From Bradysia coprophila (Eukaryota; Arthropoda; Insecta; Diptera; Sciaridae): DNA of 64,000 bases. Where the stretch lies: contig NW_023503307.1 of NCBI RefSeq assembly GCF_014529535.1, positions 1,853,739-1,917,738 of the forward strand, in the 5' to 3' direction. Shown here one piece after another: positions 1 through 14,409 of this stretch (positions are counted from its first letter, which is position 1; every line of letters starts with the position of its first letter). The notes under the pieces were generated by a model. It was given only the letters and a program-made list of their open reading frames with translations. It had not been told where the DNA came from and did no database searches. The position numbers and the translations under genes were made by a program.

Positions 1-1111
1 TTCTAGTCCAAGATCTTTTTATCAAGACAACATGATCTCCATTTTTCCAATGAAAGTACACAACATGTGTGGCCGATCAACCAATTCATCTTAAATGTAC
101 TCACAATTCACGTCAAAATAATATTAAAATGAGTGCGCTTGATACAAAAATATGCTATCATGGTGAAAAGCTGATTTAAAGAATAAGCCACAAAGTCTTA
201 CAATTCTTATTCGAAATCTAAACGACTCGAAGCCTTTTCCGGCTCTCATTTTCGAAATCTAGTCCCAACTGGAATTTTCGGTAAGTTCTAGCCTTGAGGC
301 CATCTTTTCGAAAGTCGCTCAGCCGTGCTTTTAACTGAGCAGCGCCCTTTGCTTTAAATTGTTACAGATAATAACAGCTCACACGTACAATGCGTTGTTT
401 CATGTGAATAATAATCCATTACCATAATCATTATAAAAACTGATATCAATTAGCTGCAACAAATCGTAATTATGTTATTAAAATGTTTTACTTTTAAAAG
501 AAATCCTTGGAGTTATGCATTCATGAACTTGTTAAAACATTTTTTTTTTAAGAAAAGAAAAAGAATTTTTACTCTTCCCATAGACACGTAACGAATGCAT
601 TGTTTTAATGGATGTCGCTCATCATTGGCAACGAATCGTAAATTACATTCTTTGTTTTTGTTTTCTTCACATTTTTTTATTATTAATGTTTCACTTAATG
701 TTTCACTGGCAGCACTAGAATTCTTTGTAATTAGATAAAAACATTAAATAGATAATTTCCCACAAATTAGGCCATCATCGTCTCGTGTACACTTTTTTTT
801 TTTATTAATTTCATAGTCTTATCGGTCGTATTTATCTGATTATCTAATTGGGTAATGAGTGCTAGTTTCGAACTCCTTACAAATCTAGGCAATAGTTGGA
901 TCACCGATTCAAATAAAATTGGTTCGGGTTTTTATCAACTTCCGGTTAGTAAGTGCTTTGGATTTTAGTTCATTGCATAGCGTTTTACGTAGCATGTGGC
1001 ATAGCATAGCGTGTGGTAAAGTAAACGCAAGTGATAACTTTGACAAAATATTTTATTGATGCAACCCATTATTAAATCGAAATAATAATATAACTCTAAT
1101 AGACTCTAATA

Positions 1112-1319
1112 CAGTCAGAGGCAGTGAAATTTTAGCATGATTTTGCTTCAGCTGCTTCTCAGCTGATCCATACATGAATCAAATATGTTTGTACTTGTTT
1201 ATGGTTGAGGCCGCTACACACACGCGCGTGGAGACGTATTAACAGTTTTTATTACTTGTGTTCATCAGTTGAAAAACAGACGAAGCAAATTCATGTTGAA
1301 ATTTCACTGCCTCTAACTG
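1112..1319. mobile_element. MITE, mariner-like TA target (family A, 208 bp)
   Basis: Terminal inverted repeats start CAGTCAGAGGCAGTGAAAT on the left and CAGTTAGAGGCAGTGAAAT on the complementary right end, directly flanked by TA on both sides (1110-1111 and 1320-1321). The interior carries CAGCTG motifs and no open frame. Confidence 0.8.
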
Positions 1320-2367
1320 TAACCCAATCGATATATATACCTCTTTCGCGTTTATTAGTCATCTTTTCCCAAAAATAATAAATCACTCTTAAAATACCCA
1401 GACTCGGACCATTTGTTGCCAGCCGCCGTTTTGAACCTCTTCTTGCAGAATTCAAATTTTGGATAAAAAGGTATCTCGAATGGGCAAGATTATATTCCCT
1501 TTTGTGCTTTTTGAATGACCCCTCAATATATTTCAGTATAATTTTATCAACTCCTAAAATGGTTAATTTTACGAAAGTATAGTTTTATCATAGTAACTGT
1601 CATCATTCTATTTACTATCGATTCGGTGTAAATGCATCCACTATTGACATTGTTCGTTTGTAGATAAGATAAAAGTTCTTTTTCGGCGAAAAGTTTTACG
1701 AAAGGATAGGATGCAACCTGTTTGTTAATCTAAAATAAAACACGCACCTTCCTAAGATAAGACATACTCATTTGAACATCAAAAAAAGGTTGTTGGAGCT
1801 GTTTGGCGATATTAAATCTGTTTTAATGTCCAGAACGCTCTCATGGTCGGAGATATTTTCTTTCTGACTTTTATGACAATCATAAAAAAAACGATTTGAA
1901 AAGGTCGATTGTAAAACGTTTGTTATGTGGTCATGGTCCATTCGTTTTTTTTTCTCGTTTCACCTTTTTCGAGAATTGTTTATTGCTAAATTTGCTGAAA
2001 ACCTTTGTTTTTGAGGTGAAACTGAAAGTAATGCGAGTAATTCACGGAAACTTTCCTACGAAATTCCTTTATGATTAACGCATTCCTCAAATCTCTAAGA
2101 ATAAAATTTCAATCAATTCAGTTATTTCCATAATAAGTATACATTCGATTCAATTTCTCCTTAGCATTATTCATAAAACCACGGAACTAAATCTCGTAAA
2201 TATTTTGTACCAAGCGAATATGTAAACTGAATATTTCAATATATTCAGATGATTCACATTCTCCGAAAAAAATATACCATGTCCAAACACAGCATACCTA
2301 CCCAATACATACTGCAGCCAAATGTGAAACAAAACAAAACGAGCCATCGGAGTGTTTGCTGCGACTG

Positions 2368-3059
2368 AGCCCCGTACGAATTCGTATATCTATTGCGTAA
2401 GTGACCCTAGTGCGTCTGTCGCCCTACTTGGATCGTAAGTCTATTGCGCCCGTGAACGTAGTTAAAGTAAAATTATTATGAAATGTGTGCATCTATCGAA
2501 GTCCGATACGACATTCCTTTCAAATGTAAAACAAATTTCAAATTGACCTAAAATTTTAATTTATTGAGTATAATAACACATATAGGGCCTAGTAGCGACC
2601 TCAGTCCAAGAACCAAAGTTTAAAACTTTGTCAACAACATTCTAATCGGCCTTCGATTACCTTACAAATAAAACAAAAATTAGGAAAATCGGATGAAATT
2701 TACTCAAGTTTTAAATGCAAAATACACTTAGGGCCGAGTAGCCTTCAACTTCTAGTGTCCGAACTCACGGTCCATTTATCCGATTATAATAAACTTTTTT
2801 CCTGAATCTTTTGCCGTAGACATCCTTAAAAGACCTTAAAACATTTAGGCTTAAACTACTTCAACTACCTTTCAGCGAAAATTTTTTGAAATCGAATTTG
2901 ATTTACTGAAGATATCGACGTCACGGACAGACGGACATACAAAATTTTTCGTCATCTATGAACGTAGGCAAAGACTTTGCCCTCATAGTCTGCTTTGAAT
3001 TCCATCAATTACACACGGCATCGTTATCTTATAAGCTCCTTTGTACTTCGTACGGGGCT
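2368..3059. mobile_element. Non-autonomous DNA element with AGCCCCGTACGAA ends
   Basis: The ends are inverted copies of AGCCCCGTACGAA. The 692-bp interior has no long open frame. I see no clear target duplication, so the family is undetermined. Confidence 0.45.
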
Positions 3060-4644
3060 AAAAAAAAGCGCCGAAGAATTATCGTCCAAAGTAAATATGA
3101 ACAACGAACTGGTAAATGCAATAATACGGTCTGTACCGCTTGTACCGCTGATTTTGAAATTCATTCCCTGTGTGCGAAATGAATTCAACATAATAATAAA
3201 AATGAATTCGAAATTTAATTCATTTCAAAGTGCATTTTCGTAGCACAACTGCGTCTTACACTTCGTATTATTGTTGCAAAATTCATTTTTTTCCGTCGTA
3301 TTTTTTATTTATTAATATGTGTATATAAATGGAGAGGTCTTTGCATTACACGTTCGATATACCTATACCAACAAAACACACGAGTTATTTAAAAATTTTG
3401 CAATTTTTTCTCGTTTTTCTCTGTGTATTGAGTAATTGCTTTTAAATTTATTCGGTTGGCAGTGGAAATGCTGCCATCTGTTGTAAACGATGCAGTTTCA
3501 TTGGGAGCTTTAAGTTCTTTTGTTGTATGAATGTGGCGGTCGGGGCTTCGAATAGGTAGAGCCGCAAGTTCGTGAAATCGGACGAAAAAAAGAACAGGTG
3601 TGCATGTCAGCCGCGCTCGACAGTATATGTACCGTGTTAATATAAAAACGCGAATTAAATCTTGAGGTGATTTTGAGCTGACATCTGAGATTACAAATCC
3701 CCCTAGTGAATCTAACCCCTGACATAATCGGTGTATATCTACACTATCCGCATTTGTAGAAAGGAGATAATTATCATTATCAAACACAATTATCACAATT
3801 GCTGACTCGGTTGCATAATAATAGGGAAAATGTTCGATTTCTAGCTTCTATTTCGGCCAATGAGCAAACTTGGGTTGTAGGTTTCACTCTTATAAAATCG
3901 TCATGTGAATGCTAACTGTATAGCGCCATCTCTGATCAAAAATTCAAATTGTCAAAGCTTTTGTGTCGTATTGAATTTTTAAAAATTAACGAATTTTTTG
4001 TTTCTTTTCTTTTAGGTAAGCTTCAACAGATGTGATAAACACAAACTTATTTCTTCGAAACATGGTTGATTTCATTCATAAACAAGGTAACACATTGCAA
4101 ATATAAAATGAGTAACATACATACTCTCGTAAATATTATTATCACAATAAGATGTTTACTTACATAGAAGAATTTGTTGGATAATTATTAAAGGTTAAAA
4201 AGTCTAGAAATAATTAAACTCCACGACAATTATTGATTTTGATGGCACATGCCAAGGGGAGGAGGGATATGGTGCAAACTTATTTCACTCTCAATTTTGT
4301 TGGAATTAGCACCTTATAGATGTTGATATTGATTTAAAAAATAAAAATTTTATTTGGAAGCTGGATTTGAAATGAACATTCATTTATTTATAATTGCTTT
4401 CAATTGCAAAATAGATCTAGAATTTTTCGCGAAGGTTATTTTGAAATCGTTTGAATCAGTCGTACGTTGGAGGTTTACATTGACCAAATTATTTTTCGTT
4501 TGGTAGTTCTGATGGGCTTCAAAAGAGTGTCGTCTACGAGAGGATTTGGGCAATAAAAAAAAATCAGTTGAAGTAGCAACCACATCCAGTTTCTTTAATT
4601 TCCTTCATCCAAACGCTTTTAATAAAATCTGCTCCATTTATATG

Positions 4645-4890
4645 TTTCACACGAGGGGGAAACCACTATTTTGTGATTAACATGATTAGTCAGTTTATCT
4701 GTTAATCAGAAACATTTTGTGAATCCAAACGGTTAATCGGTGATTAACATTGATTAACCGCTATATTTCACGTTTATTTGTACTTTTGCGACAATTCCCC
4801 CGGTCAAATGCTGGTTAATCACCAATTCGTCATCATGTTAATCACTGGTTAATCATGTTAATCATGTTACCTGGTTTCACACCCACCGTG
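4645..4890. repeat. Element built of clustered GTTAATC/GATTAAC motifs
   Basis: About nine GTTAATC or GATTAAC copies occur within 200 bp (near 4673, 4700, 4731, 4743, 4753, 4812, 4838, 4849, 4858) in both orientations. Outer flanks GGGGGAAACC and, inverted, GGTGTGAAACC suggest the ends of a small inverted-repeat element. The halves are imperfect inverted copies (TGATTAACATGATTA). Confidence 0.55.
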
Positions 4891-7800
4891 AGATTTATAA
4901 TTATCAAATCTTACATTTTATCAATCAAATAATTTCCAAAAATTCTTGATACACGTTACAATGTCTGAAATTCTTTTTGTATTTCACGTTGTTCCCGATC
5001 CAATGTTGTTTCGAATTTAGCGAGCACTGTAACTAGTAGTTAGACCTTAGTTTACTTACGTTCGTATCCCACACACGTCAGTCAAGGGATGATAATAAAG
5101 AAATCGTTTCAAAAAAAAACTTTAAATATTTTGTAGCCAAACTTTTAAAATAACGAAAACAATGAAAATTTAAGCATTTGTTTGCCCTATTGGACCAGTA
5201 GTACTGGTTTACAAATTTCTTCAACTTTTGTCCTTTAGAATTCAAATTTATTTTACTGATCTTTCTAAAGGTTTTATGAGATAGTTTTTGACAGTTCTAA
5301 AATCAAGTTATCCTTTCCGAAACCATCAATCAACTGTTAAAGACAGCAACAACAAAAATAAGCGATAGAGTTGATGTTTTAGCGAAAATAATTGTTAAAC
5401 AAATGAAGTAAAAGATTTTTGAATGAAATACTAGATTATTTTGATCAACAGTTGTAGAAGATTATAATGATTCCGAAAGGTTAATAAACAGTATTTATTT
5501 GATGTTATAATGTCATTGGAAATACACAAATTTTAGATGATTTTACCATTGAATTTAGGGACGGAAATCCGTGACAATCCTAAATAAATTTAAAAAAAAA
5601 CGTACCTCGTACTGTAGCTACGAAAAGAGTCATCTGTTATCAAAAATTAATTTAAAATTGAATTTAGGAAGGAAGCACAACTTTTCCGTTCGTTACACTT
5701 TGGTGTTTAGCAATTTTGAAAATATTTCTATTGCGAGCTGCTATGCAAATTAGGGTCGTTATACTCTATTTTTCAACTAACTTACTAAAAAAAATTTCTA
5801 CAAAAATGAAAACAATCAAAATATATTTTTTTTAAATATATAATCTCATAATAGACAATGATTTGCGCGGATATTGTTATGTGTATACATACAACCAGTT
5901 GCTGTTTATATTGTTAACAAAAATTGTTTTTTTTTTCTGCTTTGAGTTAACTGCTTGCATGACTTAATTTTTATTCATTTTTTTATTACTTCTGTAAACA
6001 CATTTCTATTTCTTTTTTTTATTAATTACCTAAACATATGAATAAAATTAGGGCGAAATGATTTCTTCGTTTGACTGTTTTTTTTATTTCTTTCTTCGCT
6101 ACGTCTTCGAAACTATTGTTCGAATGTATGTAATTTAATAACAAAAACATTTCCTTTTTTTTTCGTCTAAATTTAATTAATCAATGTTCACACTTTCATT
6201 TCATTATTATTTGATTGGCAATGCATAATTGAAAATATGAATTACATATCGTTTCGCTGGTGTTTCTTCGGTTAAATTCACTCACAAAATTGTGATTTTA
6301 ATTTGTGTGAATTTTTCTTTCTTTCTTTTTTCGTCGACATATTTTGCATTGTTACCGGTTGTAGATACACGGTGTATAATTCCATTGAATTTGGTATTAA
6401 ATTTTGAGGCTTAGGCTTACTGGAAAAATGCACACATTCGGTGAACACTTCCACTAATTTATTTTCTAAGCAAAAGTTATAAAAGTTTCACTTCTCCAAA
6501 TTGAATAATTTTTTTTTTCAATGTAAGTTCTCATTCAAACAAAAAACATATCAAAAGGTTTGTAAAAAAAAAAAATATCTCTAACCTTGTAATTCCAAAA
6601 ACATGCGACTGCGACTTTCAGCGCATTTACCATACACATTATTGTTATAATTGTGGAAAACTGTGCATGGGAATCAATTCAGAGTTTGTGTTGTTTAACT
6701 TTAGCCTCAGAATTCGATTCCTTGGATTTTTTTTTTCCAATTTATTTTATCGGTTGAAATCTTCACGCCGTCAGATGGGGGAATGGGAATTACATCTAAG
6801 CATTTCATTGTGTCCTAATTTTTTGGTTGTTTCTGCATCAACAAAAAAGCAGGTATTAAACCAAACCTCATTCGAACAGTTTACTGAACTCCATCAATTT
6901 CAATTTCATGCCAAGAATGTGTTCTCACATTGTTGTTACACAGCACCTGTATCCGAATCGATTTTGTTTTTATTTTTGTTAGCCAAACGTGTAACCTGAC
7001 AAAAAAAAGAGTAAAGAAACAACAAAAATTTCGAAATACATAAATGACAGGTATATAGCGCTAACGAATACCATTATCTGTTGACCTTGATTGTGTAATT
7101 TATATTGAATATTCCGTTTTATTGTTTTGAAAATCACTCAGCCGTAATAGCGCAGAATGGTGTTTCATATTAGACAAAAACTGAAAATTTAAATGCTCGG
7201 TTTATCTGAATGTTGTGATTTATTTCATACGAAATCGTCTTTGTGAATCGTTCAGGTTTATCTTCAATTTCACGAATGGTATTTTTGTAAGAATATGATA
7301 TACCAACTCATCGATGACCTAATTCGCTGGCAAATTATATGTCATTATTCTTGTTCTTAATTTAGGTTTGAATTTCAATCGGAATTTCTACAGAAAGTGA
7401 AGGGAGTAACTATTGTGTTAAATTGCATTTTCTATATCCGTACCCATTTCCCAGTTAGTATTGTCAGATAGATCGAAAAGCTATTGTGGGACTGTCGTTA
7501 CACACGTGACACGTTACAAAAAAAAGTACGTAGGTCTCTTATGGACAGCTCCTGTTGAGTTTTCTTGAGTTTGTTTCAGATTGGATATTCATAATATTTT
7601 GACCGCACGAAATTGTTTATTCAAACACCGACAATTCGCAGTTATTTTGACATAAATAAATCTCGTATTTGTTTGCTTTGAATTACTATACAATGAACCC
7701 TTATCTACAACTCTGTGGGAGCTACGAAAAAAATAAATTTTTAGGTCTCGCTTACAAGGTAAAATACGTAATTCAATACTCATCAGCATTTTGTTACCTA

Positions 7801-8004
7801 CGCAAATGCATGGTTTTTGTTTAACTAAAATATTTTCTCTTCTTATCTCATCCCTCATTCGTTTTTTGTGATGTGTAAACATTAATCGGAATAAAAAAAA
7901 ATATTTTATTGTCATGGTGTCATTTACAAAACAGACGGATTAACCATGCTCGTTCGTTTTATTTTCAATTTTATTACAAGTACTAAAATTTCTGGCTTTG
8001 GATC

Positions 8005-8235
8005 TACAGTTGACGTCAGTGAAATTTAGACATAAATAAGTCTCAGCCATTTTCATTCATTTAAACATAACTCACAAATAAAGTGTTAAACGGGTGAAAT
8101 GTTTACACACTCAAACGTGGTAGTGATCCAATCGTATAAAGACGTATGAGCAGTTGTGTTTGTATGAGTTTGAGTGGATCAGCTGAAAAACAGCTGAAGA
8201 AAATGAATGCCTAAGTTTCACTGACGTCCCCTATA
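8005..8235. mobile_element. MITE related to family A (231 bp)
   Basis: Inverted ends share GACGTCAGTGAAA followed by TTAG(A/G)CAT, and TA dinucleotides border both sides. Internal CAGCTG motifs resemble the element at 1112. Confidence 0.7.
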
Positions 8236-8371
8236 TAGTAAAACGATTACATCATGTAAAAGCAGCAGATAAAATAATGGGAATTAAAACTATTCAAGAA
8301 GAATCACGCATGGTTATCATACAAAATGTAGTTTTCTAAGTAAAAGAAATCCAATTCCCATTTGTATGAAT

Positions 8372-9960
8372 TTAAGAGTCAATTCGCCAAAACTTCAACC
8401 AAGTTGTATGAAACATGAAAACAAGCCATCAGCGATTTTCGGCGGGTACACAGTAATCGATTCAGGTGATCCTTCTGAGTCATTTGCAACAAAAAAAATC
8501 CTCGAAATAATTATGTTTTCACGCCAATCATGAAAAAATGTACTGCGCGAGGGTGACCAAAATAGTTTTTGTTGCATATCACCAAGAATACGTAACGCAT
8601 TTATCTGAAATTATGGTCATTGGTAGAGGTGTTGACGCCGCATAAGCTGGCCTTTAAAACATTTCGAAATTTTTCGTGTATGTGGTGCAGTAGCTATTTT
8701 AGGGGAAAAAAAATCCAACTTTTGCAGAGTGTTTTCAAAAAGTTACAACGATAGACTTCGAAGATATGGGTGTCGTTGGGTAGGTAGTGACCTCTACTAT
8801 CCATGACACCATGAACCTACCGCGGCACGACTTTCGTTGAGCTTCAATTTTGATTGAAGTGTACTAACACAAAAATTCTCTAGAATTCTAATTTTCTTCG
8901 CGTCTATTTCAATTTTTCTGACGTATGTGACAATTTTAAATCAGGGCTGCAGTTTCTGGCACCTTACGCTTCGGGAAATTTCGTTTAGGGCCTATAAAAT
9001 TTGAAACAAAACCAACTGATTCAATTGTGTCATATGTTCCTCGGGTATCTCCAGACTTCCTAGTATGGCCAGTGCGGCACTGTATCAAGTGTTTACTAGC
9101 ATATTAGAATCATATTTTGTACTTTAGCCACTTACCGGAAGGATTTGGAAAATTTTCACAAATGTACGAATACGAAAAATTCGACATATTTCCAAATCCT
9201 TCCGGTAAGTGGCTAAAGTACAAAATATGATTCTAATATGCTAGTAAACACTTGATACAGTGCCGCACTGGCCATACTAGGAAGTCTGGAGATACCCGAG
9301 GAACATATGACACAATTGAATCAGTTGGTTTTGTTTCAAATTTTATAGGCCCTAAACGAAATTTCCCGCAGCGTAAGGTGCCAGTAACTGCAGCCCTGAT
9401 TTAAAATTGTCACATACGTCAGAAAAATTGAAATAGACGCGAAGAAAAGTGGAATTATAGAGAATTTTTGTGTTAGTATACTTCAATCAAAATTGAAGCT
9501 CAACGAAAGTCGTGCCGCGGTAGGTTCATGGTGTCATGGATAGTAGAGGTCACTACCTACCCAACGACACCCATATCTTCGAAGTCTATCGTTGTAACTT
9601 TTTGAAAACACTCTGCAAAAGTTGGAATTTTTTCCCCCTAAAATAGCTACTGCACCACATACTCGAAAAATTTTGAAATGTTTTAAAGGCCAGCTTATGC
9701 GGCGTCAACACCTCTACCAATGACCATAATTTCAGATAAATGCGTTACGTATTCTTGGTGATATGCAACAAAAACTATTTTGGTCACCCTCGCGCAGTAC
9801 ATTTTTTCATGATTTCTGGCGTGAAAACATAATTATTTCGAGGATTTTTTTTGTTGCAAATGACTCAGGAGGATCACCTGAATCGATTACTGTGTACCCG
9901 CCGAAAATCGCTGATGGCTTGTTTTTAAGTTGTTCGAAGTTTTGGCGAATTGCCTCTTAA
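8372..9960. mobile_element. 1.6 kb foldback element with ~780-bp arms
   Basis: The two arms (about 8372-9150 and 9185-9960) are almost exact reverse complements around a centre near 9165-9180. Both ends read TTAAGAG(T/G)CAATTCGCC. The same 60-residue open frame appears on opposite strands in each arm, which is an artefact of the palindrome. Flanks allow either a 5-bp AATTT duplication or a TTAA target. There is no transposase. Confidence 0.85.
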
Positions 9961-12900
9961 TTTATAATACAAAAAAACGGTAGCATTTTCTAATGTTCCG
10001 TAGATCTGCTTCTCTTCAATGTTCTGCATCAACCAACACCGTTCGCTTGAAGCATAATCAATTGAAGACAAGGAAAAACTTGAATTTCTTAACATTCCAA
10101 ACACTGTGAATTGAGTTTGTTTAACACTCATTTTTTTCATGCGTCTCATATTCCTATTTCAACAGACATTTTGATTTTGATAGAAATAAGCTACCTCTTT
10201 TTGCTATTACGCGTTTCGGGCGAGAATAAAAAAAAAACCACAACATGGGAATCGTGGTATGCTGTCCTGACGAATAATTTTGTAATATAAAGTTTGAGAA
10301 CCGTGAAATACGAACCAGCTGTAAATGTTTTCAATTAATTACATCAGCACTTTTAATGACAAAACGTGCTTCAACAAAACTTTTTTATATAAAATCTAGT
10401 TCCAACCTTCTAGCGACTTCAATGAGTAATACAATTTTATTACCCAAGATTCTAATCGTTTGCTTTTTAACGCTACGATTTGTATTATGTTTCTGTAGTA
10501 TGATGCTGACGGTGAAACGTTCTATTAATGGATGTGGAGTGATTCTTTTTTTTTGAATTTAGAATGAAAGTGAGTAAAACCTAAGCGAAAGTTATGCGTG
10601 TCATTAAATCGAAGACGTGAATGACTTCGAAACAAGTCAGATAGCAGCTTTTCTAGTGTCTCTACTTTTTCGAGAATGAACTTCACACAATCAGCTAGTT
10701 CTGTAAAGTATAAAAAGAATGCGACAAACCGCACAAATAATTGCATGCACAATATTGTACAGTAGTGCGATCAAAGCGGTTTGTAAATGGATTTTAATAT
10801 TACGCAATGTAGGCTGGCTTCGGCTTCGCCTCGTGTTGATAGTTTTCATATGAAAACCGCTATACTCGACCCATAAATTAATCTGTTTTTGATTTAACTG
10901 ACGAAATAGTGATAAAGTGATTCCAAGAATGTTAAATATAATTAATAGGATTTGGAACTTATCTCATCAATCCATTATTTGTACATAGCACTGAAAATAG
11001 AGTCCATCATCACATTTATTGACCTTTGTCTATACATGTCCATTGCAATACTGAGTTCAACTAAAATGATATGAGTACCTGTTCTATGAACTAAATTTCC
11101 TACTATGGAAATGGAGGCAGTACATTTCCATAGAAACAGTCTATTTTTACAGCAGTAGATACTCTAATGTTGACGCCAAGTGTCAAAAGACAAGATTTGA
11201 AAATGTACACGGAAAGGTTTTCCAGCATTCTTGGAACAGGCCCATCCAACAATCAGCTAGATGAAGTTTACAAATTATAAAATATGTTAATACTCATCAC
11301 ATGTAAAATGATCATGAATTTTCGGTAAAAATAAAGAAAATCTTTTCCAGAGCCTAATATTTAAGAATTAATTCTCAAATTCTCAATAGTTCAAAAATTT
11401 CTCAAATTCTTTGGAATTGCATTTGTATAGATTTTAGCATCATTCCGTAGAGTAATTGCTCAATCATTTTTTAAATTTACTGTCAAGATTGACTTGTGCC
11501 GAAATGAAAAAGTTTTGTCTCGACCTTACCTACTCTTTTGTACAGTCAAATTGAATATTCAAGAATTTTTTTATTTATTTATTTTTGAAGCTCACCGTGG
11601 TATTCTAAGACTTTGAATGGTCAAAAGTTCACAAAAGTTCTCCATAATTTACAAATTCTTACAAATTTAAGTTCTTTGACAAAAAATACTCAACGCTCTA
11701 AAATATTCACAAAAATTCACTAAATACTCAAAATTGATTATAAAATATTCGGTTCATAGAATCTGTTCACTTCACGACTAGAACTCTGTGGTGGACCTGT
11801 TATTTGCTTTATAGTTAATTGAATAGGATGAGTATGTGTGAGGTTTGTGGTTCTAATACGGAAAAGAAACTATGATAAATTACCTCAATCAGTTTAATGT
11901 TAGACTCTTTTTTCTTACAAAATTCTACAGATTCACTGATTCTCGTTCATAAAGCTCAGTGAATTAAGAACGCATAATAATCTCAATTTTTAATTTAATA
12001 ATCTGAAACGAATACATTACAATAATACCATTAATATATTAAGAATAGTAAACGTATATATTCATAATCTGTTGAACAACATAAATCATAACCAAATAAC
12101 ATATTTTTATGTATACGTCGGTGTGTATATTATATATTGTTCTACATAATTAATAATAGGATTGTTCCAAATCTCACGACATAAGACTTAAGGTTTTTTT
12201 TCTTCATTTTTGTTGTACATATCTTTTTTGTCGATTTTATAACATGAACTCTAAAAACAACAAAAAATGGAAAACATGTACGATGAAGGAAAAAATAAAA
12301 TAAAAAAAAACGCAGTGCACTATACAACTCGGAAATGTTGCAAGCAAGAAATTCGCGTTTTTACGCAACGTTGCACTACAAAAAATATTATTTAAAACTT
12401 ATAACATTATTATTATACATACATATATCTAAAACAGATCTTCATTCAATCTAAAAAAGTAAAAAAATATAAATAATAAGAACTCTACATATAAATTGCA
12501 CTCTATAAAAGAACGTAAACACACTCAAAGTATAATTAAAATTTTAGAATTTATCGTTATTTTACATGAAACATTAAAAATGCATACCAAAACAGGTTAT
12601 TTTGATCTATAAAAATGCCGACCCTATTAAAAACCAATTTATTTGTTAGATGTACGTATAGTATAGTTGTATCTTACGTATGGACATATTTTACGTATAG
12701 AATACATTTGTATCCATGAAAGTTATGTCTTAGTGTTGTTATTAGGTTCGTTGGTACACGGATTAAGCTATGCGTTGCAAGGGCATGACATGAAAAGAGA
12801 ATAGTTTATAGAAAATGAAATACGATCAAAGGATGTGAACGGGGAGAGAGAACCGAATGCGCGCGCTATCGGCTTAAACATACTTTAAGATATTTCATTA

Positions 12901-13402
12901 TTTTTTTTTCGAATTAGCGTCGAGGGTCGGGTAGAATAATAATCTGTGAACGCTTAATCCAAAATTGAATGAGTTCGCTCTGTCGATTGGGATCACCAGT
13001 GGAATGCAGGATTTTTGTTCTTTCGTTTTTTTTTGTCAAACAATAAGCAATAAGAAGTCATTGTAATTGGGACTCTAATGGATTTTATTGAGGCAAGAAC
13101 GTAACCAAAAAAAAATATTTTATCTGAAGTTATATCTGTAAAGGATAAAATTCTTTTTCTGCAACACACAGCTTCAATGTGAGAATGTTTACGATGATAT
13201 TTTCTTAAAGAATTCAAACTTTTTTGGAGTATTGGTTCATAAACGATCAATTGTGTATGTGTTTAAAAGGAACTGTCTCCCTGAAACATTGGCGACGCCA
13301 ATTTGGTGCTACCAATTCTTTCCGCCGGTTGATGTGTACTCGAGGGATAAACGTAAGTTACGTTGAAACCTGGCGCGTTTAGTTCAATCATTCAAAACTC
13401 CA

Positions 13403-13560
13403 TTGTTTTCAGTTTCAGTTAGTTTTTTACACAGTTTTTATGACGCAATTTGTTTCAGCTGTTTTTCAGCTGGTCCATTCATTCAACCTCACTGTCTTAT
13501 ACGTGTTTGCGTTTATACTATTTTACCACTACCACTACCACTTAGGTTAGTGTTAACTGT
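13403..13560. repeat. Degenerate family-A MITE fragment
   Basis: It has the CAGCTGTTTTTCAGCTGG core and a GTGTTAACTGTA end resembling the CAGTTA ends of the other family-A copies. It directly abuts the element at 13561. Confidence 0.35.
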
Positions 13561-14409
13561 ACACGGTGGGGTTGAACAAAACTTAAATAGAGTCGCGACA
13601 CCCGCTCTGATTTTTTTTCATGTTCTGGTTGAGGGACTCGAGTGCTACACGAAACTGTATTCAGTTTCCGGATCTGTCCGGCTACAGATACACGTAATTA
13701 ATGTAAGAAATGCGTCAAATAACTTAAACCACTCATTTATGAAGAATGGATAACAATTCAACTCATACTAAAGCATCGGGTACTTGAAGATAGATAATAA
13801 ATTGAAAATTTTGTTGTAGAGTAACCTTGCTGCAAACAAAATGTCGTAGCAGATACTTGTTGTGAGGCTGGTATCGTTGTAAAGCTAAGACTGCAGGCTG
13901 ATCAGGCATTATTGTTTTGATACAAGAAGGGTCTACCTGTGTATTACAGATGAGTTGAAGTTTCGTCGAGAGGATGGTGAAAATAAACTTTTTCAAATAT
14001 TGTACAATTCAGACAAATTTTGTAAAATACATTCTCAACGTTTAATATAGCATGAAATCCTCTACCAATATCGCCATTCAAAGAGTTTAAAACATTTTTC
14101 GTCTTAGACATATCATCATTCAAAAACGTCGAAATTTCGACTTTAGCTGGCAGTTGCTCCGTGGCCAGGTTGTTGAGAGAAGCAATTTTGACACGAATTA
14201 ACTTACAATTAGTCCCACTATCCGGTGCTATAACAATCTGTATTTAAATTGACTCGTGGGTCCCGCACGGCCACGTGTGCCGGTTCTCTGAAACGGCCGG
14301 ACAGATCCGGAAACTGAATACAGTTTCGTGTAGTCCCTCAACCTGAACACGAAAAAAATTCAGAGGTGGTGTCGCGACTCTATTTAAGTTTTATTCAAAC
14401 CTACCGTGT
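13561..14409. mobile_element. 849-bp element with ~130-bp terminal inverted repeats
   Basis: Left 13561-13690 and right 14280-14409 are inverted copies starting ACACGGTRGG and sharing AAATAGAGTCGCGACACC and CGAAACTGTATTCAGTTTCC. The interior has no transposase-like frame. I found no obvious target duplication, so the superfamily is unassigned. Confidence 0.8.

Noticed and set aside
3389..3796. 135-aa minus-strand open frame
   Set aside because: No recognisable motif, overlapped by a second frame, AT-rich codons and no splice or promoter context; likely chance.
4020..4086. Possible tiny exon (MVDFIHKQ) between TTCTTTTAG and GTAACA
   Set aside because: Only eight codons and no partner exons; splice-like sites are frequent in this DNA.
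8395..8577. Open frame MQQKLFWSPSRS on the minus strand, repeated at 9763-9960 on the plus strand
   Set aside because: The duplication is explained by the foldback arms; the two copies differ and the frame resembles no protein.
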